This document shows positions 8,951-17,410 of a stretch of DNA of 64,000 nucleotides, one piece after another. The DNA comes from Bacteroides salyersiae WAL 10018 = DSM 18765 = JCM 12988 (GTDB lineage Bacteria; Bacteroidota; Bacteroidia; Bacteroidales; Bacteroidaceae). The stretch covers positions 2,485,029 to 2,549,028 of the forward strand of contig NZ_KB905466.1 of assembly GCF_000381365.1 (NCBI RefSeq), in the 5' to 3' direction. Numbering within the stretch: position 1 is the first letter of the stretch; each line of letters begins with the position of its first letter. The notes beneath the pieces are model-generated. The model worked only from the letters and a program-made list of their open reading frames with translations. It made no database searches and was not told the DNA's origin. A program made the translations under genes and the position numbers.

Positions 8951-8983
8951 ATGTTATCGTGATGTTATCTTTACGTTAATAAT
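8951..8983 (+). promoter_or_regulatory. Triple 11-bp direct repeat upstream of DUF3836 gene 2
   Basis: The units are ATGTTATCGTG, ATGTTATCTTT and ACGTTAATAAT, contiguous with an 11-bp step. They start 20 bp upstream of the minus-strand -7 box. The repeat reads on the plus strand, so it is inverted with respect to the gene it probably controls, unlike the copy at 7638-7670. Confidence 0.6.
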
Positions 8984-9196
8984 GATTCCTCTTCTTTTCT
9001 TTTGCGTTAGGGAGTACGATATGATTGCAAATCAGAGATAATCAGGATAAAGAAGAATATTACTATTTGTAATTTTTTCGGATGATTTCAAATTACAGAT
9101 AAATGAATAAATTGTATTTCTTGTATTGAAAATAAATAACAATTGTAAGCCTTTGTAAAACGTTGAATATGAGTGCGCTATACTGGTGACTGTTTT

Positions 9197-9271
9197 CTCT
9201 ACGAGGATTGAAGCGAAACTCGTAGAGGAACGGGTCTAAACTCGTAGAGAAACCGAACGAAACTCTACGAG
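9197..9271. repeat. Four-unit 22-bp-period array of CTCTACGAG/CTCGTAGAG
   Basis: Nine-bp units begin at 9197, 9219, 9241 and 9263, exactly 22 bp apart. The units are CTCTACGAG, CTCGTAGAG, CTCGTAGAG and CTCTACGAG, so the arms CTC/GAG are constant and the centre TAC flips to GTA and back. Units 1+2 and 3+4 can each form a 9-bp stem with a 13-nt loop. The array lies in a gene-free stretch upstream of mutS. Confidence 0.8.
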
Positions 9272-9433
9272 AAATAAATTGAATATTTATAATATGTAAC
9301 AATCGTAGTGGGCCGAAAAGTGGGATTATTATCTCTTTGTAATAAAAAAGAAACAGACTGGAAAGGTAAGCGGAATAAAGGAAATCTGACTCTAAGCGGA
9401 TTTAGTGGAAATGAAAAAGTAACGTATGGGCAT

Positions 9434-9497
9434 AAAAAAAGGAGCAACGCCTTGCTCCAACCTTTGTTAACCTTAAATCTAATACTATGAAAAACAC
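9434..9497 (-). ncRNA. Putative small RNA, repeat family copy 3
   Basis: Minus-strand TTTG (9532-9529), a 19-nt spacer and TACCTTTG (9509-9502) precede the conserved body, the same 18-nt hairpin (9458-9441) and seven U. The spacer between the two promoter boxes has drifted strongly from the other copies, while both boxes, the spacing and the RNA body are kept. That is the pattern expected of a working promoter plus RNA. Confidence 0.65.
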
Positions 9498-9683
9498 ATT
9501 GCAAAGGTACTGCTTTTACGGATATCTGCAAATAATCCAAATAAAAACATGTGTTTAATAACATGTTTTAAGAACAATACGTAGGTTATTAATACTTAGG
9601 AAAGGTCTTTAAAGACTTTTTTACTATAGAATACTTTGAAGAAATCTTGCCATCGCCGGGATGGTAGATTTACAGGAAATCAG

Positions 9684-9691
9684 TATCTTTG
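9684..9691 (+). promoter_or_regulatory. -7 box of mutS
   Basis: TATCTTTG fully matches the Bacteroidetes -7 consensus. It predicts a leader of about 65 nt that holds the direct repeats GAATCATTGAATT and GGATCATTGAATT and the mutS ribosome site AAAAAAGGAG. Confidence 0.5.
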
Positions 9692-9757
9692 TGCACTGAA
9701 TCATTGAATTTTGAATCACTGGATCATTGAATTAAAAGAAAAAAGGAGACTATACCT

Positions 9758-12373
9758 GTGAACAACGATATCGAACTGACCCCCATGATGAAACAGTTTC
9801 TCGACCTGAAAGCAAAACATCCCGATGCGGTGATGCTGTTCCGGTGCGGAGACTTTTATGAGACTTATTCGACAGATGCGATTATTGCGGCGGAGATATT
9901 GGGCATCACGCTGACTAAGCGTGCCAATGGAAAAGGCAAAACTATTGAAATGGCCGGATTTCCTCATCACGCATTGGATACGTATTTGCCTAAACTGATA
10001 CGTGCGGGCAAGCGTGTAGCTATCTGTGATCAGTTGGAAGATCCGAAGATGACAAAGAAACTGGTGAAGCGCGGCATTACCGAATTGGTTACTCCGGGTG
10101 TTTCCATCAACGATAATGTCCTCAATTATAAAGAAAACAATTTTTTAGCAGCTGTACATTTCGGAAAAACGGGTTGTGGCATCGCCTTTCTCGATATCTC
10201 TACCGGTGAATTTTTGACGGCGGAAGGCCCTTTTGATTATGTAGATAAATTGCTGAATAATTTTGGTCCGAAAGAGGTGCTTTTCGAACGTGGCAAACGG
10301 GGTATGTTCGAAGGGAATTTCGGAAACAAATTCTTTACTTTCGAACTGGACGATTGGGCTTTTACGGAGACCAGTTCACGCGAGAAACTGTTGAAGCACT
10401 TTGAAACAAAGAATTTGAAAGGTTTCGGAGTAGAGCATCTTAAAAATGGTATCATTGCTTCCGGGGCTATTCTGCAATACCTGGATATGACGCAGCATAC
10501 GCAAATCGGACACATCACGGCATTGTCGCGTATTGAAGAGGACAAATATGTGCGTTTGGATAAATTTACCGTGCGCAGCCTGGAGCTTATCGGTAGCATG
10601 AACGACGGTGGAAGTAGTCTGCTCAATGTTATTGATAAAACCATCAGTCCGATGGGTGCCCGTATGCTGAAACGTTGGATGGTGTTTCCTCTGAAAGACG
10701 AGAAGCCTATTAATGACCGTCTGAACGTAGTGGAATACTTTTTCCGCGAGCCGGAATTTAAGGAACTGATCGAAGAACAACTGCATCTGATAGGCGATCT
10801 TGAACGCATCATTTCCAAGGTGGCGGTGGGGCGTGTATCTCCTCGCGAGGTAGTGCAGTTGAAGGTTGCCCTGCAAGCGATCGAGCCTATAAAAGCGGCT
10901 TGCATGCAGGCGGATAATGCCAGCCTGAACCGGATAGGAGAGCAGTTGAATCTTTGTATTTCCATCCGCGACCGGATAGATAAAGAGGTGAATAACGATC
11001 CTCCTTTGTTGATAAATAAAGGTGGGGTTATCAAGGACGGGGTAAATGCCGAACTGGATGAACTGCGTCAGATAGCCTATTCGGGTAAGGATTTTCTTTT
11101 GAAGATACAGCAGCGTGAAAGCGAACAGACTGGAATACCGAGTTTGAAGATTGCTTATAACAGTGTGTTCGGCTACTATATAGAAGTACGTAATGTACAC
11201 AAAGACAAGGTGCCGCAAGAATGGATCCGCAAACAGACACTTGTGAATGCAGAACGCTATATCACCCAAGAACTGAAAGAATACGAGGAGAAAATCCTCG
11301 GAGCGGAGGATAAGATTCTGGTACTTGAAACACGGCTTTATACGGAATTGGTACAGGCATTGAGCGAATTTATTCCTGCCATTCAGATCAATGCCAATCA
11401 GATTGCCCGCGTCGATTGTTTGTTGTCGTTTGCCAATATAGCCCGTGAAAATAATTATATCCGCCCGGTTATCGAAGATAATGATGTGCTGGACATTCGT
11501 CAGGGACGCCACCCGGTTATTGAGAAGCAGCTTCCCATCGGTGAAAAATACATTGCCAACGATGTAATGCTGGACAGTACGACGCAGCAGATTATCATCA
11601 TTACTGGTCCCAACATGGCGGGTAAGTCGGCGTTGTTGCGGCAGACGGCATTGATCACCTTGCTGGCTCAGATCGGTTCGTTTGTTCCTGCCGAGAGTGC
11701 CCGTATCGGATTGGTCGATAAGATATTTACCCGCGTGGGCGCCAGTGATAACATTTCGGTGGGCGAGTCTACATTTATGGTAGAGATGAACGAAGCGGCA
11801 GATATTTTGAATAATGTTTCTTCGAGAAGTCTTGTGCTGTTCGATGAGTTGGGGCGCGGTACTTCCACGTATGACGGTATTTCGATAGCGTGGGCAATTG
11901 TGGAGTATATCCATGAACATCCCAAGGCGAAAGCGCGTACACTCTTTGCCACGCATTATCATGAACTGAATGAAATGGAGAAATCTTTCAAGCGGATCAA
12001 GAATTACAATGTATCGGTGAAAGAGGTCGATAATAAGGTGATTTTTCTCCGCAAACTCGAACGTGGGGGTAGCGAGCACTCTTTCGGTATTCATGTGGCC
12101 AAGATGGCGGGTATGCCGAAAAGCATTGTAAAGCGTGCCAACGAAATTCTGAAACAGCTTGAATCGGACAACCGCCAGCAGGGCATCTCCAATAAACCGT
12201 TGAATGAAGTGAGTGAAAGCAGGGGAGGGATGCAGCTAAGCTTCTTCCAACTGGATGATCCCATCCTTTGTCAGATCCGGGATGAAATACTGAATTTGGA
12301 CGTGAATAACCTTACTCCGATCGAGGCGCTGAATAAGCTGAATGACATAAAGAAGATAGTGAGGGGGAAATAA
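9758..12373 (+). CDS. mutS: DNA mismatch repair protein MutS
   Basis: The 871-residue protein binds base mismatches and small loops and starts mismatch repair together with MutL. The start is a GTG with AAAAAAGGAG about 10 nt before it. The mismatch-binding N-terminus carries the Phe-x-Glu-type wedge within [11 protein letters not shown]; in this protein the stretch reads C-G-D-F-Y-E, where E. coli has R-M-G-D-F-Y-E. A connector, lever and clamp region follows. The ATPase has Walker A GPNMAGKS (residues 617-624), Walker [17 protein letters not shown] and the conserved FATHYHEL. The C-terminal dimerisation part ends in IKKIV. The length is normal. A convergent gene lies downstream beyond a large palindrome. 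Confidence 0.97.
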   Translation: MNNDIELTPMMKQFLDLKAKHPDAVMLFRCGDFYETYSTDAIIAAEILGITLTKRANGKGKTIEMAGFPHHALDTYLPKLIRAGKRVAICDQLEDPKMTKKLVKRGITELVTPGVSINDNVLNYKENNFLAAVHFGKTGCGIAFLDISTGEFLTAEGPFDYVDKLLNNFGPKEVLFERGKRGMFEGNFGNKFFTFELDDWAFTETSSREKLLKHFETKNLKGFGVEHLKNGIIASGAILQYLDMTQHTQIGHITALSRIEEDKYVRLDKFTVRSLELIGSMNDGGSSLLNVIDKTISPMGARMLKRWMVFPLKDEKPINDRLNVVEYFFREPEFKELIEEQLHLIGDLERIISKVAVGRVSPREVVQLKVALQAIEPIKAACMQADNASLNRIGEQLNLCISIRDRIDKEVNNDPPLLINKGGVIKDGVNAELDELRQIAYSGKDFLLKIQQRESEQTGIPSLKIAYNSVFGYYIEVRNVHKDKVPQEWIRKQTLVNAERYITQELKEYEEKILGAEDKILVLETRLYTELVQALSEFIPAIQINANQIARVDCLLSFANIARENNYIRPVIEDNDVLDIRQGRHPVIEKQLPIGEKYIANDVMLDSTTQQIIIITGPNMAGKSALLRQTALITLLAQIGSFVPAESARIGLVDKIFTRVGASDNISVGESTFMVEMNEAADILNNVSSRSLVLFDELGRGTSTYDGISIAWAIVEYIHEHPKAKARTLFATHYHELNEMEKSFKRIKNYNVSVKEVDNKVIFLRKLERGGSEHSFGIHVAKMAGMPKSIVKRANEILKQLESDNRQQGISNKPLNEVSESRGGMQLSFFQLDDPILCQIRDEILNLDVNNLTPIEALNKLNDIKKIVRGK

Positions 12374-12377
12374 AGAG

Positions 12378-12502
12378 ATTTACGATTAGACGATTGATGA
12401 TGTACGATTGAAGTAACTCCTATATATTATAAACATGAATATAAGAGTAAATTGGAATCCTTGTATTTTCAATCGTACATCGTCAATCGTCTAATCGTAA
12501 AT
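12378..12502. repeat. Long inverted repeat between mutS and the DUF1016 gene
   Basis: Arms of about 34 bp (12378-12411 and 12469-12502) are built from TACGATT/GACGATT-type units and surround a 57-nt AT-rich centre. The element lies between two convergent genes, so a role as a bidirectional terminator is plausible. Confidence 0.75.
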
Positions 12503-12525
12503 TCTTAAATAGCATATGCAGTAAT

Positions 12526-13668
12526 TTAAAGTAGTTTTTCCAATTCCTCAACAGGTGGAAGCAGTTTCTTAAGTCGATCATCCATATCGGCTGTGGTTTT
12601 GTATGTCGCAACGCCCATAGGTTTATCATAATCTTGGATTACATATTCCACGAATTTCTTATTGGCACTTTTACAAAGAATGATTCCGATAGACGGATTC
12701 TCATTAGGTTTGCGAACTTCATCGTCAAGAATACGCAGATAAGCTGCCAACTGACCAAGATAATTGGTCTTGAATGATCCATCCTTCAATTCCACACAGA
12801 CGAGAGCCGCCAACTCTCTATTGAAAAAGAGTAAATCAGGGAACTCCTCTACGCCATATTTCTCTAAATGATACTGATTCCCCACAAACGTAAAGTCCTT
12901 ACCGAATGTCATAATAAACTCTTTCACGTTCTGAATAATACTCTGTTCAATTACCCGTTCGTCTCTATCTTTCTCGCGAACGAATAATTCTTCTACATTG
13001 ATAAAATCAAGCAGATATTCATCTTTGAACATTGTGATTGCACGATATGCTTCCAACCGATCGGGGATAGTCTTTTTAAAGTTGTTAGGTAACTCTCCCT
13101 GATGACTATACAAGTCGCTGTCTATCATTCGTTCCAACTCTCCAACCTTTGCTTTTGTATCAGCTGCAAATTGAATATAGAATTTACGTTTCTCAGTATC
13201 TTTTACTTTGCTGACAATGGTATAATGATGAGTAAAACCTATATTCATAAAAGCAGTAATAGGAAAATCTGCATCTATCTTGAACTGAACTGTGGGTAAT
13301 TCGTTCGTTGAAACGAACGAATTTTGTTCGTCAGTTACCAATTTGTTCGTTTCAACGAATGGATTATCCGAAAGCATTCGCCACTCTTCGTAAAAGGTGC
13401 GCATCTTTCGTAAGCTTGGGGCTGAAAAGCCCCTCAGCCCTGGTAACTCTTTGCGTAGTTGCTCGCTGATAGTTTCAATAAACCCTTTACCCCAATTTTT
13501 ATTGCGAGTGTTTACAGAAACATATCGTCCGATGCCATAATAAAGAGCCAATTGCTCTTGATTTATCACACCTAATGCCCGTTGCTGGCTCTGCAAAATA
13601 GCCCCTTTAATCGCTTGAACTGCATTAACGAGCTCGCTATATTGGGTATTATTTATTATTTCGTCCAT
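12526..13668 (-). CDS. DUF1016 / YhcG family PD-(D/E)XK nuclease-like protein
   Basis: This 380-residue protein has an N-terminal DUF1016 domain (residues ~10-100; YYGIGRYVSVNTRNKNWGKGFIETIS and LPGLRGFSAPSLRKMRTFYEEW) and a C-terminal nuclease-like domain (~170-350). The latter shows FPDLLFFNRELAALVCVELK, which fits a PD-(D/E)XK core (D then E-L-K). Homologues often accompany restriction-modification or mobile loci, but no such partner is nearby and the in vivo role is unsettled. The linker contains three degenerate 7-residue repeats, FVETNKL-VTDEQNS-FVSTNEL (about residues 103-123), coded by a 21-bp-period quasi-palindromic array. The gene is convergent with mutS. Confidence 0.82.
   Translation of the reverse strand: MDEIINNTQYSELVNAVQAIKGAILQSQQRALGVINQEQLALYYGIGRYVSVNTRNKNWGKGFIETISEQLRKELPGLRGFSAPSLRKMRTFYEEWRMLSDNPFVETNKLVTDEQNSFVSTNELPTVQFKIDADFPITAFMNIGFTHHYTIVSKVKDTEKRKFYIQFAADTKAKVGELERMIDSDLYSHQGELPNNFKKTIPDRLEAYRAITMFKDEYLLDFINVEELFVREKDRDERVIEQSIIQNVKEFIMTFGKDFTFVGNQYHLEKYGVEEFPDLLFFNRELAALVCVELKDGSFKTNYLGQLAAYLRILDDEVRKPNENPSIGIILCKSANKKFVEYVIQDYDKPMGVATYKTTADMDDRLKKLLPPVEELEKLL
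13299..13359. repeat. 21-bp-period quasi-palindromic array inside the DUF1016 gene
   Basis: TTCGTTGAAACGAA (13304-13317, with arms extending to 13299-13322) and TTCGTTTCAACGAA (13346-13359) lie 42 bp apart, with a degenerate unit (TTCGTC...) near 13327. The arms are the same and the 2-bp centre is GA in one copy and TC in the other. The array reads through in frame as three heptads in the linker between the two domains. Confidence 0.7.
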
Positions 13669-14094
13669 ATCCTTTATTGCTTATATTATTCAATGATACT
13701 TTCACTATCATCATTATTTTTTTCTGCATTTTTTAGGACACATTCTTTACGTATATTAACATGACACCTGTGGACACAGAAATGTTTACAGGTGCTATAC
13801 ATGCCAATATCTTTGCTTACCATGTAGTCTTATATCTTTCTTTGACCTTTACCTTTTCAAGTTTTTTCTATCAGCAGGTATTTCATGAATACCCCAAAAA
13901 CAGATCTGTCTCGGCTAACTCATAGATTCAGTTTTATACCAAAAGTGGACCTTTGGATTAATAGCTTCACCATCATACTTTTTGTTAAAAACCGAATTGT
14001 TAAATTTTGACTACAAAGTTAATGAAAAGATTCAATACTGATATTTAATTAGTCATAAATGTCTCATTCAATGAAATAAGCAGATTGGTATCAT
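13669..14094. other. Gene-free stretch upstream of the DUF1016 gene
   Basis: No coding frame is convincing here. It holds a minus-strand -7-like box TAACTTTG (14021-14014) and a small inverted repeat CACCTGT/ACAGGTG (13765-13771 and 13788-13794). There is no clear terminator for the PUL operon that ends at 14095. I see nothing else. Confidence 0.6.
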
Positions 14095-16308
14095 TTATTT
14101 TAGATTAAACTTGGTTTTTGCGCGTATGTCAGTAGATGAGCTGCCTATGAAGATATTGAATTTGCCTTGTTCGGCTTTCCAGTCCTGTATGGCTTCATCG
14201 TAGAATTTCAGGTCATTGGAGGTGATGTTGAACTCTACCACCTTTTCTTCGCCCGGATTCAGTTCTATTTTTTGGAACCCTTTCAACTCTTTGACAGGAC
14301 GTTCCAATGAGCTTTTTTCATCACCGATATAGAGTTGCACAATCTCTTTTCCTTTTACTTTTCCGGTGTTTTTTATAGGGATAGTAACGGTCAGTATCTC
14401 CTTTTCGTTCATTTCGGAGGATGAAAGAAGGGCTTTTCCATATTGGAAAGTGGTGTAGCTTAAACCGTGTCCGAACGGGAACAAGCTCCGGATTTTATGT
14501 TTGTCCGTCCAACGGTAGCCTACGAATATGCCTTCGTTGTATTTCACGTTGATGCTGTCACCGGGATACTCTCCGACGGTATGTGCCGGATAGTCCTCCA
14601 GGCGGACAGCGAAAGTCATCGGTAACTTGCCGGAAGGGTTAACATCTCCAACCAATACGGAAGCAATGGCATTACCGGATTCCGTACCGCTGAACCAGGC
14701 TTCCAAAACAGACGGCACCTCTTTGATCCACGGCATTGCGACTGCATTTCCCGAAATAAGAATAACGGCTATGTTCTTATTTACTTTGCTGAGTTGGGCT
14801 ATCAGTTCGTCCTGTCCGTAAGGCAAATGATAGTTGAGCCGGTCCGTGCCTTCGCTGTCCTGGTGTTCGTTCTTATTCAGACCTCCGAAGAACAGTACAA
14901 TATCCGCATTTTTGGCAGCTTCAAGAGCCTCTTTCGTTAGTTTCTCCGCATCGGGAAGCCGGTATCCTTCGAGAACGATGTACCGGGGATCTCTCTTATC
15001 GGTGAGCGGGCTTGCATATCCGGGAGCGTAAACCAGTTCGACGGCATTGCCTACCCGTTTCTTCAGCCCTTCGAGCGGAGAAACTTCGTATTTCACTTTC
15101 AATGAAGAAGAGCCACCTCCCAATGTCATGACTTTCGTGGCATTTTCGCCGATAACGGCTATTTTCTTTATTTGGGAAAGATCGACAGGCAGCAATCCGT
15201 TTTCGTTCTTGAGTAGCACGATGCCGTTTTCGGCAATGGTGCGTCCTGCCAGTGCATGTTCTTCCGTGCCGAATGATCCCCATGGCTTTTGAGTGTTCAT
15301 GCTTGTCCGGAACATCATGCGAAGCAGCCTGCGCACTTTGTCATTCACGGTGTTTTCTTCGATTTCTCCGTTTTTGATCTTTTCCAGTAGCGGCAATGCC
15401 ATGTAGTAGTTGTTGTAGGCATTGGTTTTTCCCCAGCTCAATCCGTCTGTCCATGTTCCCATTTCCAGATCGAGTCCGTAATAGGCCGATTGGTAAGTGT
15501 CGTGTACACCTCCCCAGTCGGAAATCACAGTTCCGTCGAAATTCCAGTCTTTTTTCAGTATATCGTTCAGCAAATACTGGTTGTGGCAGCAATGTTGGCC
15601 TTTGTATTGGTTGTAAGCCCCCATAATGGACCATGTTCCCCCTTCCAGTACGGCCGCTTTGAAAGCAGGCAGGTAAATTTCGTGCAGGGCGCGGTCACTG
15701 ACCTCCACATTGATGTGTCCGCGATACATTTCCTGATTGTTCAATGCAAAATGCTTGACACAGGCGGCCACCCCGTTTTGTTGTACCCCTTTGATGTATG
15801 GCACTACCATTTTAGCGGCCAGATAAGGATCTTCTCCCATGTACTCAAAGTTTCGTCCGTTGAGTGGTGTGCGGTATATGTTGACACCCGGACCCAGCAG
15901 AACATCTTTCCCCCGGAAGCGGGCTTCTTCGCCTATCGACTTGCCATACAGGGCCGACATATCAAGATCCCATGTGGCGGCAAGGCAGGTCAGTGCAGGG
16001 AAAGCGATGCAGGAATCACTGGTCCAGGCAGCTCCTTTCCATTCATCCCACAGCACCTCTTCCCGGATACCGTGTGGTCCGTCGGTCATCCAAAGTTCCG
16101 GTATGCCGAGACGGGGCACGCCATGGGAACTGAATTTAGATTGTGCATGGCACAATTTTATTTTTTCTTCCAGAGTCATTCGTTGAAGTGCATCTTCCAC
16201 GCGTTGCTCTATCGGTTTTGTTTCGTCCAGATAGATCGGAGTTTTGTTTTGCGCCGTGGCAGACATTGCCAGGCATGTGAATGCGAATAATTTAAAAAGC
16301 TTTTTCAT
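14095..16308 (-). CDS. Secreted GH3 beta-glucosidase-type enzyme 1
   Basis: The 737-residue protein has a signal peptide (MKKLFKLFAFTCLAMSATAQ). The GH3 (beta/alpha)8 domain covers about residues 30-330, with the nucleophile Asp264 in VISDWGG. The substrate pocket includes GPGVNIYRTPLNGRNFEYMGEDPYL and KHFALNNQE. A second alpha/beta domain and a C-terminal fibronectin-III-like domain follow (GEEKVVEFNITSNDLKFYD). The family removes terminal beta-linked glucose or related sugars. It is the last gene of a minus-strand operon after the HTCS and the lyase, and would act in the periplasm on oligosaccharides released by this PUL. Exact specificity cannot be read from the sequence. Confidence 0.92.
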   Translation of the reverse strand: MKKLFKLFAFTCLAMSATAQNKTPIYLDETKPIEQRVEDALQRMTLEEKIKLCHAQSKFSSHGVPRLGIPELWMTDGPHGIREEVLWDEWKGAAWTSDSCIAFPALTCLAATWDLDMSALYGKSIGEEARFRGKDVLLGPGVNIYRTPLNGRNFEYMGEDPYLAAKMVVPYIKGVQQNGVAACVKHFALNNQEMYRGHINVEVSDRALHEIYLPAFKAAVLEGGTWSIMGAYNQYKGQHCCHNQYLLNDILKKDWNFDGTVISDWGGVHDTYQSAYYGLDLEMGTWTDGLSWGKTNAYNNYYMALPLLEKIKNGEIEENTVNDKVRRLLRMMFRTSMNTQKPWGSFGTEEHALAGRTIAENGIVLLKNENGLLPVDLSQIKKIAVIGENATKVMTLGGGSSSLKVKYEVSPLEGLKKRVGNAVELVYAPGYASPLTDKRDPRYIVLEGYRLPDAEKLTKEALEAAKNADIVLFFGGLNKNEHQDSEGTDRLNYHLPYGQDELIAQLSKVNKNIAVILISGNAVAMPWIKEVPSVLEAWFSGTESGNAIASVLVGDVNPSGKLPMTFAVRLEDYPAHTVGEYPGDSINVKYNEGIFVGYRWTDKHKIRSLFPFGHGLSYTTFQYGKALLSSSEMNEKEILTVTIPIKNTGKVKGKEIVQLYIGDEKSSLERPVKELKGFQKIELNPGEEKVVEFNITSNDLKFYDEAIQDWKAEQGKFNIFIGSSSTDIRAKTKFNLK

Positions 16309-16323
16309 GTTGTAAGATAATCT

Positions 16324-17397
16324 TTATTGATAATTTTCAAAAGAAGTGGGCATCAGCGTGGGGAATGTCCAGCAGAAGTGATGGTTGCGGTAAATGATTG
16401 GACGCTTCCCTTTTACATATTCCACATAAGAGTTGTCATTGTATAGGTTTGCCATTGCTTCGAGAAGGTTCTCGGGCCAGACTTCATTTTTCCCGGTATT
16501 CGGGTTCTTGTCCCATTTCCATTCTTTGGGATGTTTATTATAGTAGGCCATATAGTCCAGCGCTTTTTTTATGGAGGTTCCGTCTTGTTCCAGAGCGAAC
16601 AGATTCTCTCCGGTGAGATTGTACACTAGCCAGCACGCTCCGGTCATCGGTGCCAGTGAGAAATAGGTGTACCATATGCCGTTGCCGCCTCTCCGGGTCT
16701 CTTCGGGCATGCTGCCGTCTGTTGCTATTTTATGGAATAAGTCCGATTTTATCAGGCGCACGTTTTCCGCAACTTCTTTTTTCTCATTTAGGAATGAAGC
16801 CGCCAGCAGCGAGCCGAAACGTCCCCAATCCGCCCAGTTGTTCTGATGAACCCGGATGGTATTGGCGGCGTGCTGGTAGATGCGTTTCACCCATTTCCGG
16901 AAATCCTTTTTTTCTTTATTGCTCCAAAGCGGATCATCTGCCATCAGTTCCGCTGCCATCAGGAATGCTGAACCGGAATAGGTCATCACCAACACTCCGT
17001 CGTGTTCCGAATATTTCTCGTTGGTAGATGCCCATGCATTCAGGAAATAGCAGGCTTTTTCTCCATATTCCTGTTGGCCGGATAGGGTGTAGGCCAATGC
17101 CGAACAGTAGGCGGCATATGCATCCCGCTGCAATGCCAGGGAGTTGGCACGGTGTTCCTCGGGTTTATCATAGAATCCCGGTACGGCAAAATCTACCAGT
17201 GCATGGTGCGACACTTTCAAGATGGAGTCGGCATCGTGAATCAATTGCTGATAGGCAGAATAATAGGGCTCTTGCTGTGCCTTGACCTGTTTTAGTACAT
17301 AGTCGATTTGCTTTAACGGATGCATGCTGTGATTGCTGGCGTATCCGTAGACGAAATATAAAAAAGAGAGAAATGCTATCGTTATAATTTTCTTCAT
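16324..17397 (-). CDS. Secreted alginate-lyase-family (alpha/alpha barrel) polysaccharide lyase
   Basis: The 357-residue protein has a signal peptide (MKKIITIAFLSFLYFVYGYAS) and an alginate_lyase-type helical toroid, as in PL5 and PL38-like proteins. Family-like features are FAVPGFYDKPEEHRANSLALQRDAYAAYCSALAYTLSG, NNWADWGRFGS (a probable catalytic Asn region), DGSMPEETRRGGNGIWYTYFSLAPM, and a conserved C-terminal RNHHFCW. Lyases of this type cleave uronic-acid-containing chains by beta-elimination and leave a 4,5-unsaturated uronate. A GH88 that consumes such ends is encoded in the same PUL. The gene lies between the HTCS (13 nt) and a GH3 (15 nt). I predict action on a glucuronate-containing substrate rather than alginate. 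Confidence 0.8.
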   Translation of the reverse strand: MKKIITIAFLSFLYFVYGYASNHSMHPLKQIDYVLKQVKAQQEPYYSAYQQLIHDADSILKVSHHALVDFAVPGFYDKPEEHRANSLALQRDAYAAYCSALAYTLSGQQEYGEKACYFLNAWASTNEKYSEHDGVLVMTYSGSAFLMAAELMADDPLWSNKEKKDFRKWVKRIYQHAANTIRVHQNNWADWGRFGSLLAASFLNEKKEVAENVRLIKSDLFHKIATDGSMPEETRRGGNGIWYTYFSLAPMTGACWLVYNLTGENLFALEQDGTSIKKALDYMAYYNKHPKEWKWDKNPNTGKNEVWPENLLEAMANLYNDNSYVEYVKGKRPIIYRNHHFCWTFPTLMPTSFENYQ

Positions 17398-17410
17398 TTT
17401 TAGGATTTAT

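Noticed and set aside
9197..9271. Possible mini-CRISPR because of the 22-bp period
   Set aside because: Repeat units are only 9 bp and alternate in orientation, spacers are 13 bp, and there are no cas genes; it is better described as a quasi-palindromic array.
10376..12094. Long open frame (572 codons) on the minus strand inside mutS
   Set aside because: It is antisense to a full-length, motif-complete mutS; the translated sequence has no recognisable domain and low-complexity His/Arg/Ile-rich composition, as expected from a shadow frame.
13765..13794. CACCTGT...ACAGGTG as a transposon end or attachment site
   Set aside because: Only 7-bp arms, no transposase or integrase, and no matching direct repeats nearby.
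16324..17397. Reading the PUL as an alginate locus because of the alginate-lyase-family gene
   Set aside because: No PL6, PL7 or PL17 partner and no alginate-monomer catabolism genes are present, while GH92, GH88, GH5 and GH3 point to a mannose/GlcA-substituted glucan.
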